Assembly (NCBI GenBank): GCA_029582155.1
Contig: CM055905.1
Coordinates: 6,884,062-6,948,061, forward strand
Direction of reading: 5' to 3'
Source of the DNA: Panopea generosa
Lineage: Eukaryota; Mollusca; Bivalvia; Adapedonta; Hiatellidae
DNA length: 64,000 nt
Positions 38,655 through 53,600 of this stretch are shown here, piece by piece. Made by a program: the position numbers and the translations under genes. Below the pieces are notes generated by a model. It did no database searches, was not told the DNA's origin, and was given only the letters and a program-made list of their open reading frames with translations. Positions within the stretch are counted from its first letter, which is position 1. Each line of letters starts with the position of its first letter.

Positions 38655-41600
38655 AATTACCTTCAGTGCTGCCTCAGATTCCAGCTGTTGTCTTTTTCTT
38701 CCTGCTAAAACTTCTTGTTCCAACATCTGCATTGTGAAAAATTATTTAAATAGCACATGGTGTGGTGAAATAGGTTGATAGAAAGAAGTAGTCACACATT
38801 TCATATACTGTATTTATTTTACAACCTGTAAGATAATGTACTATTGCAAAGGAATATTTAGCCCCATTGGTGTATGAAGGTGCCAAGTGCCTTCTTATTT
38901 TATATGTACATGGAACCTTATTTTGCCAATGGGGCAAATTTTGTCCCCTTCCACTTAAAAGTAAAGGTTAATACTTACAATATATTTTAAGTAAGGCTGG
39001 TAGTGGATAGAAAGTTGGCTGTCAAGTCAGAGTTTCGGGTTTGATCCCCTGCTCGACCCGAGGCCTTATAAAACACAACACTTGGCAGCTGAATTGATTC
39101 AGTATAAACTAATATTTATATTCATGATGCAACTCCAACAATGAACCAATATAGAATGTTTACATTCTTTTCCTCCTGGAAGCATCCCTTCATTTCTTTA
39201 CTCGAGACATATTTTGATTTTAACAAATCAAACTTGTTTGAGATTTGTCATTGATTATACAATAAACAACATCACATATATTAATTTTTTTTTATTTAAG
39301 AAGTGATGGCTTGAAAATAAAAGGTGTAACCATTGCCAATTCCATTGATCAACTTTTAACTCAAGGTTGCAGCACAAAAACGTTTACTGGACATGTTCAT
39401 CAGTTCCACATAAATCTTCAACTTGAATTGTTGGTGTTAACCCAATGCATGAAGAATTGAACTTTGTTGAACATTTACGAGATATGAACTAACATTTAAC
39501 CAGCATATTTTCCATGTGACTTGTAAACTTTGCACATTCTACATGCACATTCATAAACTTTCAACAAATAAAATTCATTCCATTTAACCTAATAAAATGG
39601 GCCACACTATCTATTGTTTTAGTCTTTTCTAACAACAGAAATTGTTTTTCAATAGCTAGTACCAATATCAACAATGATCTATACATCATTCAATAAAATC
39701 CAACCCAGGGTTACTGTGTTGTGTCCATGAGAAAGGCCTTTATCTGGCCTGGATATGTTTAGAGTATTGGTCACCTAAGAAGGTCACTGACTGTGAGTTA
39801 TCTATTAATAAAGTTTAAAGAACTTAGACAAATTTCAAAACTAAACCGTAAAAGTAAATTATTTATTTACAGTCAAATCAGTATTAAGCAGCCAGTCAAT
39901 GGAAGGAGTAGAAGTGGCCTTTTCAGACAGGTTGTTGCTAATACAATTTAATATGCCCTAAAAGCATAGTAATGGGAAATAGAAAATATTGCTGCATAAG
40001 ACAAGTGGCAGCTTAGAAGAGGTGACTGCAAATCACAGGTTTGACTGTATCAATAAAACATACCATTTTTTGTTTCTTCAGTTTTTGTATGACATCTTCA
40101 GCCTCCTTGACTTTCACCTCACTCACCTCCCGCTGTGATACAGCTTGCTTCACTTTTGCCTCACTTTCCTCCCTCTGTAATACAGTGTGGTCAGCAGTAC
40201 AGTTTGTTTTTTATTGACTTTTTAATGGGGTTTAACAACATATTCAATACATTTCGGATTATATATGGTATTTCCAGTTTTATTGGTAGAAGAAGACCTC
40301 AAATTAAATCTGATTAGAACCATTTTCCCATAAAGAGTTTTTTTAGCAACCTATGATCCTTAATGGCGAAAGGCAAGTGATGTTGAAATAGGCACCTTAG
40401 ACCACTCAATTTGTATCCGTGCCTTACAGCTTAAAACTCCACAAACTATGTAAAGTATGAATCAACAAGAGAATTAGTGATCTGTCAGATGCTCACTAGG
40501 GCAGCAAGAAATTGTAGGAGTGGTTAGTTGTCTGTACCTGTCAGTATATAGGTTTCAGTTTGCTAAAAATACATTATTACTCTGCTGCATCAAGCCTGCT
40601 GAAGGTCTTTAACATCCACATGTATCTGTTTACAATTTGGAGTGCATTACATCACAAGTTACTCCAGAATAAATCTATTAATATTTTAGCAATTGGAGTC
40701 TGTTTGGGGCAGGGGGATGAGGGGTCGGGATTTATAATAAATTAAATTGCGTATCTATAGTTCTCTTGGGTTTTGAGGTTATTAGAGCAGGTATTAAGGG
40801 GAGAAAACATGCAAATTGTGGGAGAGAGGTATCATATATTATAGTCTAATATATAAAACATTTATTTCAACAATACAATTTATACCATGACTTTCTCTAG
40901 ATCTGCCAGTTTCAGTTCTGCATCTCTCTTTGCTTGTTCAACTTCCTGTAACATTTCCTCCTGAGCTTTTCTTCTCGCTTCCTGCAATCTACAACAAATA
41001 TATACATGTATAATTGAATCAGGTCATAGATTATGCACATGTATATGATTTTTTATTATACACTGAAATGATGTTTTAACACACAACACAAATACACACT
41101 CACACACATGCTGTGTACAAGTTCTTCCATAATCTAGAAACAATATGATTCAGAATTAATGTTGCCAGTGCGTTTTAATGAAATTCATATACATATCTTA
41201 AATATACAGTAAAAGCTGTGTAAGCCATCACCTCTATTAAGCAGTCACTTGTCTTAAGCAGCCACATTTCCTATTTCCAATTTCTATGCTTTCAGAGCAA
41301 ATTCACCTGTATTAAGCAACAACCTTAAAATGCCATTTGGCTCTTTCCCTTGATTGGCTGCTTAAGACAGGTTTGACTGTACTTTAATAGGGGATATATG
41401 AAAATTACAACCAACCTGGCTTCTTGTACCCGCATCAACTCAGCCTGGGCAAACTCAAAATCCTTCACTTCGTGTGGCTTGCTCGTCTTGTCTTTCCTGC
41501 TGTGTTTAACCTCCATTGGATGGTTGAACCGGAAGTAATGATCCCCGCCCAGAATCACACGATCACCCTGGTAATATACATCAGTCAAAGTATAGAGCGC

Positions 41601-44600
41601 GTTTTATATCAGACAGACACAAACAACAACTTCTTCTTTAACAGATTGCTATATACAATAATGGTCTCACCACACTATACAATTTGCTTTATGTTCTATA
41701 TAAAGTTCTTAGGATTTCCGTTGTATAAAAAATTCATATAGAAAATTTTTTAAAGTATGTTTTCCATAGGCGGAATATATCTACTCGTACAAAAGCACAA
41801 TAATAAGTGGTGGGTTGACCAGGTGACAGTGCAGTGACACCCCTGAGTCTTTTTTAAAAGAAGTCTTCAAATGCTGTAAAATACATCCATCTGTTAAACT
41901 CCAATAAAAGTTAAACACCATCTTTGTCTTGTTGCACTACAGACTACATGTATGCCAGCTTTTGCTCTTAACAGCAGAAAGCCCCTAAGAACCATTTTGA
42001 AACTAGTTCAAATAAAAAAACATTCAACTAGTTTTTAGAGCAAGAATTGTGTTAGAATCACTTAAACAGGGACACAACTGTTAAGTAAGATGTACTAAAA
42101 GAGATACTTGAGTATGAAGTTAATTAAGACATTCAATATTTTACTTCAATCATGCAATAAAATGATATTAGAATAACTGCACACAATATGATCTACATGT
42201 ACGAGTTGATATACTGTAACACATCTTTCATGAATTTATTTTTTTTTCTTATTTTGTTAAATTGATTGGTTTAATTTGCTAATTCTTTTATTCAATCAGT
42301 TTTATTTCTACGTAAAATAAGGCTACTGTTTTACATACGTGATGGAGAATAGAGGGATCACATATGAGGTTGCCATTCACGTACGTGGGGGCGTCTCCAA
42401 TCGGCGTTATACTGATTACCGACTCCATGTTGTTGATGATGCTGCAAAAAATTGAATTGTAATCAAGAGCAGTTCATATAAGTTTTGAGCTTTCTTTGTA
42501 ACAGACCTAAAATAAATTAATACAAATTTAGTGCTATCTTGTAACCTTTTTGCATTAATTGGATAAATCATCACAGAGTTATAAATCTCACCAATGATTG
42601 TCCGCTATGAGTGCTCCATTCAGTTGAATGTCGTGTTTAGAGTTGGAGCCCATACGTCCCACCTTGGTGATTCCCTCCTTGATGTTGTACAGCAACATCT
42701 CCGACAGCTGTGGGTCCTCGTTTAAGTTGACCAGATTGGGCAGGCGGTTATCAACCTTCAAAGTCACACCAGCTTTCTGTAAAATATTACAACAATATTG
42801 TCTCAATGAATAGAAGTCATGTTTTTGTTTGTTTTTTTAAACATTTTGCATCATCTTTATGCCTTTGAGGGCTAATAGTCAATCAGCTAACCTAACCACT
42901 CTTTCCCGGGATCCTTGAAGGTTGGACAGTACCTGAGAACACACATCTCCGCAAGTCACTGTATCTTTATACCACTTGGATCAGAGATAAGAGAGGAATG
43001 GCAATAAGACGCATTCGCATATCTATCCTCACAGGGACTATGGCCAGTGATTGGAAAATTTATAATAATAGTGAGAATATGTATATGTAGTAGTACCTTA
43101 ATACTTTTTCGTTCCCATATACAAATAATTAGATTTTTGTTTGTTTTGCACAATGTCTATTGTCATTATATAAGGTCTGCCCGTTGCTATTTTATCCATA
43201 TACATATTTTGAAATATGTCTTAAATGCTTGTAACATGTCATTCAAGTAAAAATAATTTTAATCTCCATTCTGTAAATAAAGTTGACATTTGTGAGATGT
43301 ACCTCTAGGTGTTTTGCTTCTTCCTGTTTTCTCTCTTCTGACTGTCTTAATCTCTCTTGCCATGACTTTGTTATTTCTTCCATCTCTCTCTCCTTCAGCA
43401 GCAGTTTCTCCTTCAGTGAGCTGATCTCCATAACACAAGCAGCAGTTACATCTTCATTCCCTGACAACCCCGATGCACGTAGACGCTCGATCTCACCACG
43501 TAACTCTGTATTGTAGAATGGGTTGGACATGTTCTTAATCAATATAATTTAATGACAATCATATACATGCACATGTGTATCAAATGAGAGAGAAGATTTA
43601 GCAAAACATTTTGTTTAATTTCACTATGAGGGTTTTACATCAGTTTCAACACATTTTATCTCATACGATGTTGTTCATTTTATTGCTGTAGTAAAACTTG
43701 CAGTGATATAAACACAAGAGCTACAAGCATTTTTTTTTCATGTGTATTTTTGTATTTTTGGGAATGCAGGCAGGTCCCTTAAATAGGAGAAAATAGCATT
43801 GCTGTGATGAAAATGGGGAAATAACCAAAACATGGCAAATTGTATGTACATTTAAAATAGTTTACAGGTCAACATATCTGTTCTTAGTTGTTTTAAACTG
43901 TTGAACTGGTGTTAAGCAACTCATGCACACAGATCAGAGTAGAACCACTGTCTTAAACAAGTCACAGGCAAATATTCTCACTTAAGTTTTTGGACTGTGC
44001 TGGAGTATTTCTTTTTTATTCAGCCAGATTCCAACCCACAACATTAACCTTGACAAGCAAATGACCTTGAGACAGCACCTTAGATCACTCAGCCAGAGTG
44101 GAAACTTTTACTATTTAATGCCTTTCATGTGTCTTTATTTACCTCTAATGAGTTTAGCTTTCGGATCCTCATTAACTCGTGCCGTGTTGACAATAGACCT
44201 GGCAGTCTGGGCGTACCTCAACGTGCTCAGTGTCTCCTCTGTATGGTGGTTGGCCGGAGAAATTGTGGCGATCATGGCCGTCCTGGAATTACCTCCTAAA
44301 CTCTCCTTCAGCAACCTGTGTGCAGATATCAATATATGGTGGATTTGTTTGTAAAGCATGCTGCACCTTATTTCAACAGTATTTCAGCCATATAATGATG
44401 GTTAGCACAACACCGTTCCTGGGATCTGTGGTTGACCAGTACTAGGCACACCTTGTCTCTGCAAGTCACTACTCTCCACATTTTTAGATGTGGGAGAGCA
44501 ATGAACAAAGTTTATGATCAATCATCACAGAGACTGTGGCCAGGCATGGAATCAAACTCACAACCCCTACAATGACAGTCAGATTGAGTTACTGACAGAG

Positions 44601-47600
44601 CTAGCCAAGCCAGCTATTATAAGGTTGTATGTTAATACCATTTACTGTTTAAAAGGACAGTTCCAACTGACTCAAATAAATTAATTAATTAATAAATCAA
44701 CATTGAAAATCCATCAGAAATAGTAGCGTTCATCTACAGAAATCATGCCTGGTACCTACCATGTTAGCACAGAGTCCCTGTATGGTATGAATATCTTCTT
44801 CCTTCTGCTCGTCTGACTCGACTGTTCGGCCAGTTGTGAGATCACTTTACCCAGAGTCAACAGAGACTTGTTGATATTTGCACCTTCCCTCAGTCTCTCC
44901 CCCGATGTCTGTGCCTGTGACTGTCTCTCGCTGCCTGCCAGATCCACCAGGTTGATCTTACTGGTGATGGAGTGGTCATGCTCCTGTCCCTCCAACATCT
45001 CCGTCTGTAAGTGTACATACACAATTGGTAGCACTAGTCAACCATGGAAATCAAGGTTGATTTAGAGTTCAACAAAGGTTTTTTTGTTGTTTTTTGAAGA
45101 GGCCTCACCTATATAGCTGTTTTTTTTTCGATATTGAGTAAAATTACACATTTATATCAAACATTATATATTATAGACATTCTGTGTCAACAACTTATAC
45201 AATGTATTTTGTCTCTGTAGTGTAACATTCTTTAATTTTGTTGGCCAAATACTAAATCGCGCCCCCGCGATAAAGTCACTCATTGGCCAGTATCATGTTA
45301 TGCTTAAACATCAACAAATAAAACAGAATATGCCGACCCATGTATTAACAAATTTGACATAAAAGAGATAAGCTACAAGGACGGAATCATCCATTATCTG
45401 CAAATGGGACCTTCCTCTTTGTGAATCAATAAACTTTCAACATTTACTGAACAGAAAGATAAAGGTTATGCATCTTTAATTGAGTTAATGCTATTTTCAA
45501 CATATTACAGGTTATTTAAGGCATATCCAGTTAATTGGGAGAGTAAGACCTCAGAACAAATCTGTGTGAAACAGCAAGTAACTGGCAAACATTCGCACAT
45601 TGATTGTTTGGACAAAACTGGTCTCAAACCCATAGTCTCAGCGGTGAGAGGTAAGTGATCTTAAGACAAAATCTTAGTTAGACCACTCGGGTACAGCTGA
45701 CCCTGGAACCAAGCTATAATTAACAGTATCAAAATCTAAATATTTTTACCATTTCAAATTACGATTGATTATTTTGCACCATTTTTATACCATCTAACAT
45801 AAAATTATGCTAACAGACAATCAGTTAACCTAACCACTGTTTCCTGGGATCCTTAATGGTTAACCAGTACTCGAGCACACCCGATCTCCGCAAGTAACTG
45901 ATAACTTTCCCATTTGAATCAGCAGTGAGCGAAAAATGATAATGAGACACAATGTCATATATCAATCATCACAGAGGCTGTCGATGGGTGGAGATTCAAA
46001 CTCACGACCCCTCGATTGATAGTCAGATGACGGCTCCAATTCAAGTAAAACAACTACATAGAATTGACTATCCGAAGCCATTATAATTATCAGGTTTGTT
46101 TGCAGGAAATGTACAGTATGTATGGTTTCACATACAATGTATATGGAAATACAATTGTATATATGCAAATGAAGGTCAGGTTATCTAGAAATATCAACAT
46201 ATACTGTATATTTGGTTTATTTTGTGATGTGGTTATGTTTGTGAATTTCAAGATTCTAAATTTTTTAATGATTTGCGCAAATTTCAGTCCATATATTTTA
46301 TTGTCTCTTAAAATTAAATTAAATCATCCCTCTAGTGTCATACTAATATTTTTGTAGATTCATATCAAGGACCATTTTAATTAAGCATTGCTACTGTTGT
46401 TGTTGTTTTTTTTTTAAGATCTTTATCTAATACCTCATTAACAAATAAAAAGAGTATATTTTTGCAAACATTTCTGCATGTAAAATGTCTGATTTTTTTG
46501 TTTACTAATATATTCACTTATACAGTTATTGTGTACCTTGGTCTGTGTAAGCACCATGGTGAACACAGAGTGAGATCGGCTGCTTTTGTCGTTCATCCCA
46601 GTGGCTGCCGTCGCTCGATTCTTGTTACCCAGGGTGATCCATCCTCTCACGTCATCAAACGAGTTCACAACAAATGTTGATAAACCTTCGACATATGGAC
46701 CAAGAGTTGGGTGCTCTCTAACCCGCAACTGAAAAGAATGTTTTTATTGATTATAATAAAGGTTCCGTCAATGCCAATTGACAAGTCACAATACAATACA
46801 GATATTTGACACCATTAGCATAGGCTAATATAGATTGATTGATTGATTGATTGATTGATTAATTAAATGTTTAGCATCATATTTATGCCATTGAGGGCTA
46901 ACAGACGATCAGTTAATCTCAGTACTTGAGCACACCAATCTATGCAAGTATCTGACAACATTCCCTTTTGAATCAGAGGTGAGGGATGAATGATAATGAA
47001 ACGTAATGTCATATATCAACCATCACAGAGACTGTGGCCAAGAGGGGAATTGAACTCGCAACCCCTGGATTGAAAGTCAGACACGTTAACAACTGAATTA
47101 ACTGGGCCCGGTGCACAGGCATGAATCAGCTATCAGTAAATTTTGCACAAGTATAAAACAGACTTGTATGTATGGTATCCCACTCACCTTCTTGAAGACA
47201 CGTATGAAGTATCATTGATGTACAACTAGTTTGTATATTTTGGTAATTTCTCATTGTATTTTTTTAAAAAGTGTGCGCGGGGGGAGAACTTTTTTAAATT
47301 TATTTTTCATGGAAATAAAAAGGGTTGAGGTGGCATGAAAATTACGGGGCAGCGGGTATGATAATCTAACTGGTTACCAGTAGATTGTGGCAAGTAAGGT
47401 CACACAAAATAGGCTCAATCACTACACCCTTGAATAAAACACTGACCATAGGTTGCAAATAATTAGTTGAGTAATTAAGTGAGCAAGGTGGGGTTGCTAT
47501 ACTTACTGTGTGTTTTTTCTGTCCTTTCTCCTTGTTTGTGGAGGCCAGGAGGTCGTGTATCTTTTCATTGTAAATCTCAAAAAAACTAATCTCCACGTGA

Positions 47601-50600
47601 ATCTTCACCTGAAAGGTAGATAACTCTGTGCCATTAATCAATTAACTGTTACTGTTAAATATGGGATGATAAAATGTTCATAGAGTTAACAAAATGCTAA
47701 CATGTACATGTTTTTTACACTAATGATGTCCCTTTTCAACTAGTTATACATGCAAATGATGGAGTTTTTCTGCATAACCACAGATATGATGCAATACGAA
47801 AATTCCCCCCTCAGAGGGCTCTGGTCCCATCCCACTAAAGTGAAGGGAGGACCCTGGTCATAGTCATTATCCCTCAATTTCAATAGTGACCATTCACTGG
47901 TTATTTTTACACCATATACTTTAAACTTGCGATGATTTTCAAAAAACTGTATTTTTGTTTGTTTGTTTGAATATTAAGCATCCTTTTAATGCCATTGAGG
48001 GCTAACAGATGATCATTTATCCGAACCACTGCTTCCTGAGATCATGGCAGATTAAACAGTACTTCAGCACACCCATCCCACAAGTAATTGTTAACTTTCC
48101 TACTTGAATCAGCAGTTTTGCCAAAGGACCCCGCATTGCCAAAAGATACCTATTTAAACATGCCAAAATAGTATATTGAAAAAGGATTTCCTTACTTTGG
48201 CTATGCGCCCATGTTAGACTAAAATAGATTTCCTGCTAAAAATTACAACATATTTTGTGACTTATTAAATTTATTTAGTCAGACGATTTCATTTTGATTT
48301 CAATATGATCCATTATACAGGTTTACATGTAGTAAAATTTGTTTCATCCTAGAAAGAGAATGACAATGTGAAGGGATGTCAACCATTTTTTAAAATGGTG
48401 ATTTCGTTTACCACTCCAGTTCAACTATTTTCAATTTCAAACCATTTGGATTTTATTTATTAATGATGAGATGATTTTAATCCATTTTAATTATTATTTT
48501 ATTCATAAGACATTTATAGTGTTTTTTCCACGATATACTCCCTTTAAAACCAAAGGTGGAAAACAACTGGATCAACATTTTTTTATAATTGCCTAAGTGT
48601 ATGTGTTGTGGTACAAATTTTAATTACCGTTACAATTTGTACTAATTCATTCATAAAAAGTGATTTCAGATCAAACCATTTGCCTGCCAAACAAAGATTT
48701 AAATACGCTCAAACATTGCAGTACACTTTAAATACAACTATTATTTCTGGTATTAAAAAAATCAATAAATTTTAAATTCAACAAGAAATTCATGACTTGT
48801 TAATTTTGCCAGCTATTGTCACATATATTGTGTTACGGACAATGTCATGTTTGTTCTGTGTTGCTCACACCATGTCAGTAACAGAGCAGGCCGCTGGTAC
48901 ACTTGTATACAGTGTTTATAACAATCTACTAGTAAATGTGCAATTTAATATGTAGGTTTCTGGTATATATTGCTTCAAGTTCTACTGGTGGAGGAAGAGC
49001 TCAGAATAAATCTGAGTAGAACGACTGTCCCTCACAAGTCTGCAAGTAACTGGTAAACTTTCTCTGTATAGCTATTTGATAAGCTGGTCTCCAACCCTTC
49101 ACCTCAGTGGTGAGAGGTTATTAAACTGAACTTGAGAAAGAGCCTTAGTCCACTTTGGCACTGAGGACTGTAACTAACAATATTAAGTAAGCAAGTTTGA
49201 ACTCAAGATGAGAAACCTCTTGTTGTAATAAATTCATTTCAATTCAATAGTTTATTCACTCAATTCAAGGTGGGTTCCTGTCATTTTATTTGTTTTCAAT
49301 ATTATTTCTATCTTAGAAATACATTCTTATATCAAAAGAGTTTATATTGTCCATTGTGAATTTACCAGTAATATGTAAAGAGAAATTAACAACAAAACAA
49401 ATGAATAGTAGAGATAATGCAAGAGAGAAATTAATAGATACACAGAGAGATCACATAAAAGAGAGACAAAGAGTGAGCAATGCTTCATGAGATAGTTGGA
49501 CAGGAACAGAAACACAGAGATAGGCAGGAGAGACAGAGAGTAAGAGAGAGAGAAAGAGTAACAGCCAGAGAGTAAGAGAGAGAGAGAGAGTGAGAAAGGA
49601 ATAGTCAGAGAGAGGCAGAGTAAGAGAGGGATAGCCAGAGAGAGACAGAGAATGGGAGATGAATTGTCAGAGAAAGAGAGAGAGAGAAAGAGAAAAGAGA
49701 GGCAGAGAGTGGGCAAGAGAGTGAGAAAAAAAAGGAACAGAATCAGAGAGTAACAGAGGCAGATAGTGACCAAGAGATAGAGAGATAGAAGATAAAGAAA
49801 GACATCATGAGGAACAGAAATAGACAGAGTGAGCAAGAGAGATAAACTTAGACAGAGTGTGAGAAAGAGAGAAAGAGAGTGATCAATTGACAGAGAAAGT
49901 AAGAGAAAGAAAGACAGAAAGTGAGCAAAAGAGAGAATAAAAGACAGATAGTAAACAAGAGAGAGAGAAACACAGAGAGATAAAGAGAGAGAGAGAGAGA
50001 GAGAGAGAAACTAAGACAGAGATATTATTAGGATGAATGAGAAATAAATGAATGAACATCTGATATCAGCATAACTTAATGAAATATGGCACAATGTAGA
50101 ATAATTCCGGACTGACAAAATGTCTTCAGGCAAAACACAATGTCACAACCAAAACATGACCAAATTATTGTTCTTGTCAGTCAGCACAATCAATACTCTT
50201 CAGCGCAGTAAATTGCTTGATGTGTTGTTCAAATATTTGTACATGGTGCCTATTGTTCTTTTTTCAATCTGACATGACCATGATGCCTACTATGTTAGCA
50301 AACCAATTAACACCGGAACTACATTAAACTGTTTCAACTGCTTTCAAAATAAATCCCGTTTGTTCACTTTGGTGGGCAGGACCAATTTGATTTTAATGCT
50401 AGAATCTACTTATTCTGTTACATGCAGTCACAGATTTATACATTAATATATAAACAATGAGAATTTATAATACTGTTGGACTTTTGAAAAAAAAGCAAAA
50501 TTGCATTTAACACAACATATTCATCTTATATTGGTTATAAATTTTGTATTAAATGTTGTTGTGAGGTGGGTTTTTTAATGGCATCTAAAGTTATTTTCAG

Positions 50601-53600
50601 CACAGTTCACGTAATATATGGCATATCCAGTTTTATTGGCGGTGGAAGTCATCAGAATGAATCTGAGTAGAACCGCTGTCCTTCAGCAAGTAGCTGGCAA
50701 ATGTTCTAACAAAGTTGTTGGAGCGAGTGGGACTCAAACCTGCGACCTCAGTGGTGAAAGGTAAGTGATTTTGAGATGATACCTTAGACCACTTGGCCAC
50801 GGAGGACCCGAAGTGACACTGAGAAAGCATCTTAAAACCAAAGACTGACAATTAAAATGGTATTATTGTTTTTATGCCATATTTATGCTGACTCGCATGT
50901 AATATAAATCTCTATTTAATCAATTTTGAACATTCTGTACATGCTCTTATCAAATATTAGTATGGATTAACTACTAATCCTTCCAATGTCAGATCGTAAA
51001 TCAATTTTAACGCCTTGTAATCCCCATACTTGATGCCTCTGATAAAATCATGTAGAACACAGTATTTAAAGGGTTTTTAAATCATCTCCAATCCAAGTTT
51101 AAAACACCTACATGGAATATGTTTTCTTTGTAGCTTATCTGGTTGTTTTGTCTTGACCATTTTCTCTTTTGGCATAGAAGTTTGTCTTTTTATTAAATGT
51201 AGTTGCATTCATGCAAGAAATCAAAATATTAAACTGTTTATACCGCTATATTAACAATAGGCAATTTAAAATAAATCAACAAAATTTTTGAAAGAAATAT
51301 AATGAAAGAAATTTTGTTTGTTTGGGGTATTTCACCTTTTCCCCCCAATAGTCTTTAAATTACTTAACAGTGGTCAGCAAACCTAATCATTCATCTCTGG
51401 GATCCGCTTGGTGGTTAACCAGTACTAAATATTATCTCTGCAAGTCGCTGACTACTTCCCTACATATTCAGAGGTATGAGACACGTAGTTTATTAGGGGT
51501 AGTGTTTATTCAGGGAAATACGGTATCTCCCACCAAATTACTTTGAACTTGTTTCAACAAACATGTTCAACTACATACTATATAATATATAAAACATTTA
51601 GAAAAAATTCATGAACAAAGAAAAGAACTATTCTAGTGCCAGCTTTTATTACATAAATCAACAACAAATGGCGGAAAAATATGCTTTAATATAAAAAAAT
51701 TAAATAACCATATATACCGTATATTCCCTTATAAACGCCCCCACTGTAATAAACGCCCCCCACCTATTTTTCTGGAAAATTAAAAAATAAAACTGTATAT
51801 GCGATTTGAGTGCGTATTCGCCCATCTTTCCCTGATCGATTATTTTGTTACACAGACAACAATTAGCGGAGTGTTTATTACCTTTGAACTCTTTAACCCA
51901 TTGTTTATTTCTTGGGTGACCACTTAACCACTTTTGGTTGAACAAATACTTCCCCATATTTGCTGTTTTATACTAGTAGAAATACCGTCTACCGATTAAA
52001 ACATTACAAAATGTCGGAAAATGCGGTAAGTCTGTGTACGCTGAAAGCTCATTGTTCCATGTTGATAAGAGCAAGCGTCAAAGTGATTAAAAGTGAAGAA
52101 TACACTGACCATAAATACGGATATTCCAGTACGCAGACTAATAATTTCATACAGATTTTCAGCTATTTTTCATCCTATGTCGATTATTTCATTCACTCTT
52201 AAATAATTAAACCGGATTTAAGGTTTTTTTCCATGGCTTTATTGTTTTTATTGTATTTTTAACTGTTGTTAAATTTGTAAAATGTAACGCCCCCAGGGGG
52301 CGTTAATTAGGGAATATACGGTATTACAACTTTGCCTGCCAATTTGAAGCCCAGCTGTACTACAATAAATGTGCATGTTGCAAGACCATTACTCAAGTGT
52401 CATTATCGACATTCAATCACAATCAAACTGAAATAATTAGTAATACCCCACCCAAGTCAGGCCAACTGTAAATTAATTAACTTTATAATTACATTCAGCT
52501 GATTACAGAGCGTGGTATATAGAGTTATGTCAGGGTATTGTCAGAGTATTTATTATCCTGTTGTACATGCCATCTGTACACTAGCATATAAATTGGTATA
52601 GAATCATGTATCAGAAAACCAATATAATATACACGTATGTTTAACTTACATATTAAATCCAATTATCATGTTTATAATAATATGCTCTTACTAAAACTGA
52701 TTCATATGACAATATAAATCATTATATATACATGCTTAATCTTAATTTTTTGTCTTATTTTGTAAGCAGTAAAAAATAGCTTACAGTGGTCCAGATAAGC
52801 ACTATTTACGGATATTTATACATTGGAATGTTTCAATAAAGCATTGAAATTTAAAGTAAGGGGTAAAATAAGTATTAGATACTGACAGTTTCAGTGTTGA
52901 TTGGTTTATTTTTAGCTGAGTTGTGCTAATTACTGACAAAAACATGCACAAAGATATTCTCAAAAGAATAGAGATGGACACGAAATTTCAACTCTTAGAA
53001 ATGATGCTAACTGTCCATTTAAATGACATCTCCGGAAGTTGGCCTATACTCAAGTCTGGTTAAAAAGCATATTTAATTACAATAAAATAATTTACACTGA
53101 CATGTATTATTTAATTTTTGTTATGCTGTTCTGTGATGACAGGGGTGGGGAGTGGAAAGAGAAGAATATGCACTGGTTAAAACCAATTGATTATTTTTCT
53201 TAAAGTGTGATATATTGTACATCTGTTGTATTGTTTGTAAATAATCAACATATATATATAGTTATACAGTCAAACCTGTGTAAGCAGTTACCTCTATTAA
53301 GCAGCCACTTGCCTTAAGCAGCCACATTTGCAATTTCCCATTTCTATGCTCTAAGAACAGATTAACCTGTTTTCAGCAACAACCTGTCTTAAAAGGCCAC
53401 TTTTGCTCCTTCCTTTGACTGGCTGCTTAAGACAGGTTTAACTGTATATTCAACCATCTGTGAAACGATAATTTCACTAGCTCAACCATAAACTGAACAT
53501 GTCCTACTATAGTTGTATTATGTGTACATATATGCAAATGAATAGCAAACAGAAAAATGCTTAGTAGGTTAATTCAATTAAAATACTCAAATAATTACCG

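Noticed and set aside
49342-49836. 164-codon minus-strand open frame
   Set aside because: It is the translation of the GA/CT-rich tract, only Leu/Ser/Tyr low complexity; not a gene.
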